Shown here in pieces: positions 61,772-64,000 of a stretch of 64,000 nt of DNA. Below the pieces are notes generated by a model. That model worked only from the letters and a program-made list of their open reading frames with translations. It was not told the DNA's origin and ran no database searches. The position numbers and the translations under genes are program-made. Source of the DNA: Bog-756 sp963835465. Lineage in GTDB: Bacteria > Actinomycetota > Acidimicrobiia > Acidimicrobiales > RAAP-2. Numbering within the stretch: the first letter of the stretch is position 1; every line of letters begins with the position of its first letter. The stretch lies in the NCBI GenBank assembly GCA_963835465.1, contig CAWIFR010000002.1:744001-808000 (forward strand), given 5' to 3'.

Positions 61772-61969
61772 ATGGCCAAGCAGGAGGCGGCGCGTCGGCG
61801 AGCGATCAGGGCATTGGTAGGACTCTCCCAGTTCCCTGACGACAACGAAGCTGCCGTGCGGTCGCTCCGGCTGTTGGAGGCGGCTCCGTCGGAGTTGGCT
61901 GACGCCACCTCACGGGAGTTCGGCCTCTCGGACCCTCTGGACAAGGCTGAATGCAGCGACCGCTGGTAA
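61772..61969 (+). CDS. Small protein of unknown function
   Basis: A 65-residue protein from ATG 61772: MAKQEAARRRAIRALVGLSQ, then FPDDNEAAVRSLRLLEAAPS and ELADATSREFGLSDPLD. It is basic then acidic and wholly helical by eye, without membrane segments. The frame runs upstream without protein character, so this ATG is the likely start. Its end overlaps the start of the NYN-like gene by 19 bases. I do not recognise it. Confidence 0.45.
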   Translation: MAKQEAARRRAIRALVGLSQFPDDNEAAVRSLRLLEAAPSELADATSREFGLSDPLDKAECSDRW

Positions 61970-62347
61970 GCGCCCCCGCCGTGCTGCTCGTCGACGCCGC
62001 CAACGTGGTCGGGTCCCGGCCAGACGGCTGGTGGCGGGACAGGCCCGCGAGCGGCTCGCGGGTTTGTGAACCAGGTGCGTCAGGCGGTGGCGGCGGGCCG
62101 GGTAGCCCAGCCGGTGATGGTGATCCTGGAAGGGGTTGCCCGGCGGGGCGTTCCCGCCGGTGAGGAGAACGGCGTATCGGTGCTCCATGCGCCATCCAAC
62201 GGTGACGACCTGCTCCTGGCTCTGGCGGCCGACGCCACGTCCCCGGTGAGGTTGGTTACGGCAGACCGAGCCCTGCGAGAACAGGCCGAAGGGCTCGGGG
62301 CTCACGTGGTCGGCCCCCGATGGCTGATCGACCTGCTTGACGGCTGA
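61951..62347 (+). CDS. NYN/YacP-like domain protein, frameshifted
   Basis: Two frames form one protein of about 130 residues. The first (ATG 61951) has APAVLLVDAANVVGSRPDGW, with the Asp and Asn-Val typical of PIN/NYN nucleases, and WWRD. After about 62045 the second frame gives GFVNQVRQAVAAGRVAQPVM, VILEGVARRGVP, then NGDDLLLALAA with the second acidic site and VRLVTADRALREQAEGLGAH. The order matches small YacP-like NYN proteins, which may cut RNA. The shift needs one base around 62040-62060. Confidence 0.6.
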
Positions 62348-62419
62348 TCTCGCGCCGGAGCGGTGATGGTGGGTCACCCGGAGATTGCGGCGACGGATGA
62401 CGGGTGTGCCGACTGGGTG

Positions 62420-62611
62420 TTACTCCTCGGGATCCGCCACTTCGGGGAGACCGGCGTGCGACCCAGGGTGGCCCTCCAAGAGGGTGCATGCTCCTTCGGC
62501 TCCCCCTTCACGCACGACCGTCGCTCCGCACAGCCGGGTCTCCTCGTCCGGGACCGGATCGGCTTTGGCGGCCCCGTCGGCGATGCGCGCCTCGGACTCC
62601 TCGAGGATCAC
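62420..62611 (-). CDS. Small putative zinc-binding protein
   Basis: A 63-residue frame from GTG 62611: MILEESEARIADGAAKADPV, then RLCGATVVREGGAEGACTLL and EGHPGSHAGLPEVADPEE. Two Cys and two His (CGA...CTLLEGHPGSH) suggest a zinc site. The frame stays open upstream as STSEAPDEQARV. A separate ATG at 62723 (MTERGLDAGPRPEAVARRSG) lies one frame away and could be the true start if a base is missing. Function unknown. Confidence 0.42.
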   Translation of the reverse strand: MILEESEARIADGAAKADPVPDEETRLCGATVVREGGAEGACTLLEGHPGSHAGLPEVADPEE

Positions 62612-62795
62612 CCGCGCCTGCTCGTCCGGCGCCTCACTGGTGCTCTCGGAAGTGGGCCTTCCGTCCGCTGCGCCGGGCCACGGCCTCGGGACGTGGCCCG
62701 GCGTCCAACCCCCGCTCAGTCATGGCTGGCCCTTGGCCGACCAGGTCGTGCCCTGGTTTTGCTCCGGATCCCGCCCGCCCGGTCGCGAGCCCCCC

Positions 62796-62930
62796 TCACG
62801 GGCGACGACCGCCGTAGGGACCCTGAGCCACGTACTGGCGCACCCGTTCGAGCTCGCGGAGGGTGCGGCTCTGGGAGGCCGGGCACCGGCGGGCCCGGCC
62901 GGGTTCAGATACGACGATGGCCGTCTCCAT
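62796..62930 (-). CDS. Small basic protein of 44 residues
   Basis: ATG 62930 opens METAIVVSEPGRARRCPASQ, then SRTLRELERVRQYVAQGPYG and GRRP, stop at 62796. AGGACCGGAGCT precedes it. The helix LRELERVRQYVAQ is regular and the composition is better than that of chance frames here. It is followed on the same strand by the two short frames at 62723 and 62611, so these may form one small operon. I do not know the family. Confidence 0.35.
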   Translation of the reverse strand: METAIVVSEPGRARRCPASQSRTLRELERVRQYVAQGPYGGRRP

Positions 62931-63052
62931 AGCTCCGGTCCTGCCCGTCTCCCTGGGCGCCCAAACCCCCGGCGCCCTCGGCAGTCGTCGGGATGTGCTG
63001 TGCTGGGCGCCTGAATCGAGAGGGAGTCGGGCGGCCCCGGAATGAGGCAGTG

Positions 63053-63427
63053 ATGATCGGCGCAGTGGGGAAGGTGCGAAGCCCGTTGGGGGTGATCGTT
63101 CTCTCGATCATCACGTTCGGCACCTACAGCCTGTACTGGCAGTACGCAACATTCAAGGAGATGAAGGAGCACGCCAGAGAGGGGATCGGGGGAGGGCTGG
63201 GTCTGCTTTTCGCCATCCTCTTGGGCCTCGTCAACATCTTCCTGATGCCGGCCGAGGTGGGTCGGTTATGCGCTCGGGAGGGGCAGGCGAGGGCCGTTTC
63301 GGGCTTCACCGGGTTCTGGGTGGCGCTACCGCTCATCGGCTGGATCGTGTGGGTGGTCAAGACCCAGGGTCATCTCAACCGGTACTGGGCCGCCCACGGG
63401 TCGGCCGCCACCACGGCCACCCACTGA
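63053..63427 (+). CDS. DUF4234 membrane protein
   Basis: A 124-residue membrane protein from ATG 63053. The motif RSPLGVIVLSIITFGTYSLYW starts the DUF4234 domain, followed by a helix (GLLFAILLGLVNIFLMPAEV) and FWVALPLIGWIVWVVKTQGHLN. Three helices are predicted. Function is unknown; the family is common in actinobacteria and firmicutes. Confidence 0.78.
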   Translation: MIGAVGKVRSPLGVIVLSIITFGTYSLYWQYATFKEMKEHAREGIGGGLGLLFAILLGLVNIFLMPAEVGRLCAREGQARAVSGFTGFWVALPLIGWIVWVVKTQGHLNRYWAAHGSAATTATH

Positions 63428-63511
63428 GGTGGTCGCCCCCTCCGGGCTTCGCTACCAGGGAGGACGTCCCCCCGGCTCAAGTTCGTCCCCGGGCCGACCG
63501 ATGACCTAGGG

Positions 63512-63742
63512 GTGACCGCAAGCCCGTTCCACGCCACCCTGGACAGTGACCAAGTAGCAGCCATCGTCGGGAAGCTCTACGGTCGGGTACGGGACCACAT
63601 CACCCGCCAGTACGAGCGCCAAGACGGGCGTTGTGCCGGATGTGGGCGGATCCTGCCCACCCAGGCCGATGCCCTCATCAGCCTCGATGGTCACCTCGAG
63701 TGCATCGACTGCAAGCTCACCAGCCATCGCGCCGTCGCCTGA
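63512..63742 (+). CDS. Small zinc-ribbon-like protein
   Basis: A 76-residue protein from GTG 63512. The N-terminal half is helical (DQVAAIVGKLYGRVRDHITR); then CAGCGRILPTQADALISLDG and HLECIDCKL give four cysteines as two CxxC pairs, a zinc ribbon. It may bind nucleic acid or a partner. Eighty-four bases follow the DUF4234 gene. The 185 bases after it are empty. Confidence 0.6.
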   Translation: MTASPFHATLDSDQVAAIVGKLYGRVRDHITRQYERQDGRCAGCGRILPTQADALISLDGHLECIDCKLTSHRAVA

Positions 63743-63927
63743 GCAGATCCCGCCCTCGCCCCCCATCGGTTCGTCCTCGCCCCTCGGGACGATCGACCGC
63801 ACCGTCGGCCCGGCCGGAGGACCAGCTTCTCCATCGTCGGGTGGCCCATCACGGGCTCAAACCCCGTCCACTGACTGACGGCCTCGCCGTATTCGCCGGG
63901 GTGCTGCGCCACTCTAAGGTGCCACCG

Positions 63928-64000
63928 ATGACTGATCCCCTCCGGCCGCAGCGGGCCCTGCCCATCGCCGTGCAGCTCGATCGGGTCACGGTGATCCGCA
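63928..64000 (+). CDS. Start of a probable ABC transporter ATPase
   Basis: Only 24 residues are in the window: MTDPLRPQRALPIAVQLDRV, then TVIR. The strand AVQLDRVTVIR matches the first strand of ABC ATPases, just before the Walker A segment that would lie outside. CcmA-like haem exporters begin this way, but the subfamily cannot be decided. Confidence 0.45.
   Translation, partial: MTDPLRPQRALPIAVQLDRVTVIR

Overview
The window is GC-rich, gene-dense chromosomal DNA from an actinomycete, most likely of the class Acidimicrobiia. Three things point there: the mycobacteria-like order rpiB-glyA-wecA-atp operon-glpX-murA-meaB; a MurA with Asp in place of the catalytic Cys; and fragments of the GYWLV-type repeat proteins common in that class. 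Many genes overlap by ATGA or GTGA, and several seem to start at or near their transcripts' 5' ends. I saw no rRNA, tRNA, CRISPR array, prophage or insertion sequence. The lineage is inferred from gene content, not from a marker-gene tree.

Layout. 0-6 kb: the end of ilvD, a decayed regulator gene, a MmcQ/YjbR protein and PurU, then ilvBNC behind a branched-chain-rich leader peptide and an attenuator hairpin. 6-12.5 kb: a DUF2510 membrane protein, then serC, an aspartate-type aminotransferase, serA and a small monooxygenase. 12.6-19.3 kb, minus strand: a two-component system followed by a membrane electron-transfer cluster (small anchored protein, ApbE flavinyltransferase, ferric-reductase-like haem protein, NuoF-like flavoprotein, ferredoxin). 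19.9-28.2 kb: leuCD, greA, a flavin monooxygenase, a serine hydrolase, a flippase-like protein and a thiolase-like protein. 28.2-40 kb: rpiB, glyA, wecA and the complete ATP synthase operon. 40-48.5 kb: glpX, murA, meaB, treS, galT, a membrane protein and a badly broken P450 gene. 48.5-53.5 kb: a sulfur-assimilation locus with siroheme synthesis diverging from cysH, a sulfite reductase and an F420-hydrogenase beta-like flavoprotein. 53.6-64 kb: small metabolic proteins, a MoxR/VWA pair, ychF, an SRAP peptidase, several very small genes and the start of a probable ABC transporter ATPase.

How the genes work together. The branched-chain pathway is well represented (ilvD, ilvBNC, leuCD), as are serine/glycine and one-carbon metabolism (serC, serA, glyA, purU). 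The sulfur locus makes siroheme, reduces activated sulfate and then reduces sulfite. Its last gene suggests that reduced F420 may supply the electrons, in a split arrangement resembling the fused F420-dependent sulfite reductase of methanogens. That is the strongest candidate for new biology here. The ApbE/haem/NuoF/ferredoxin cluster looks like a signal-controlled route for moving electrons to covalently bound flavin outside the membrane.

Caution. At least ten otherwise normal genes are broken by apparent one-base shifts, about half of them in or beside G or C runs. This pattern fits sequence or assembly error better than true gene decay, so I describe those genes as single broken genes over their full span.
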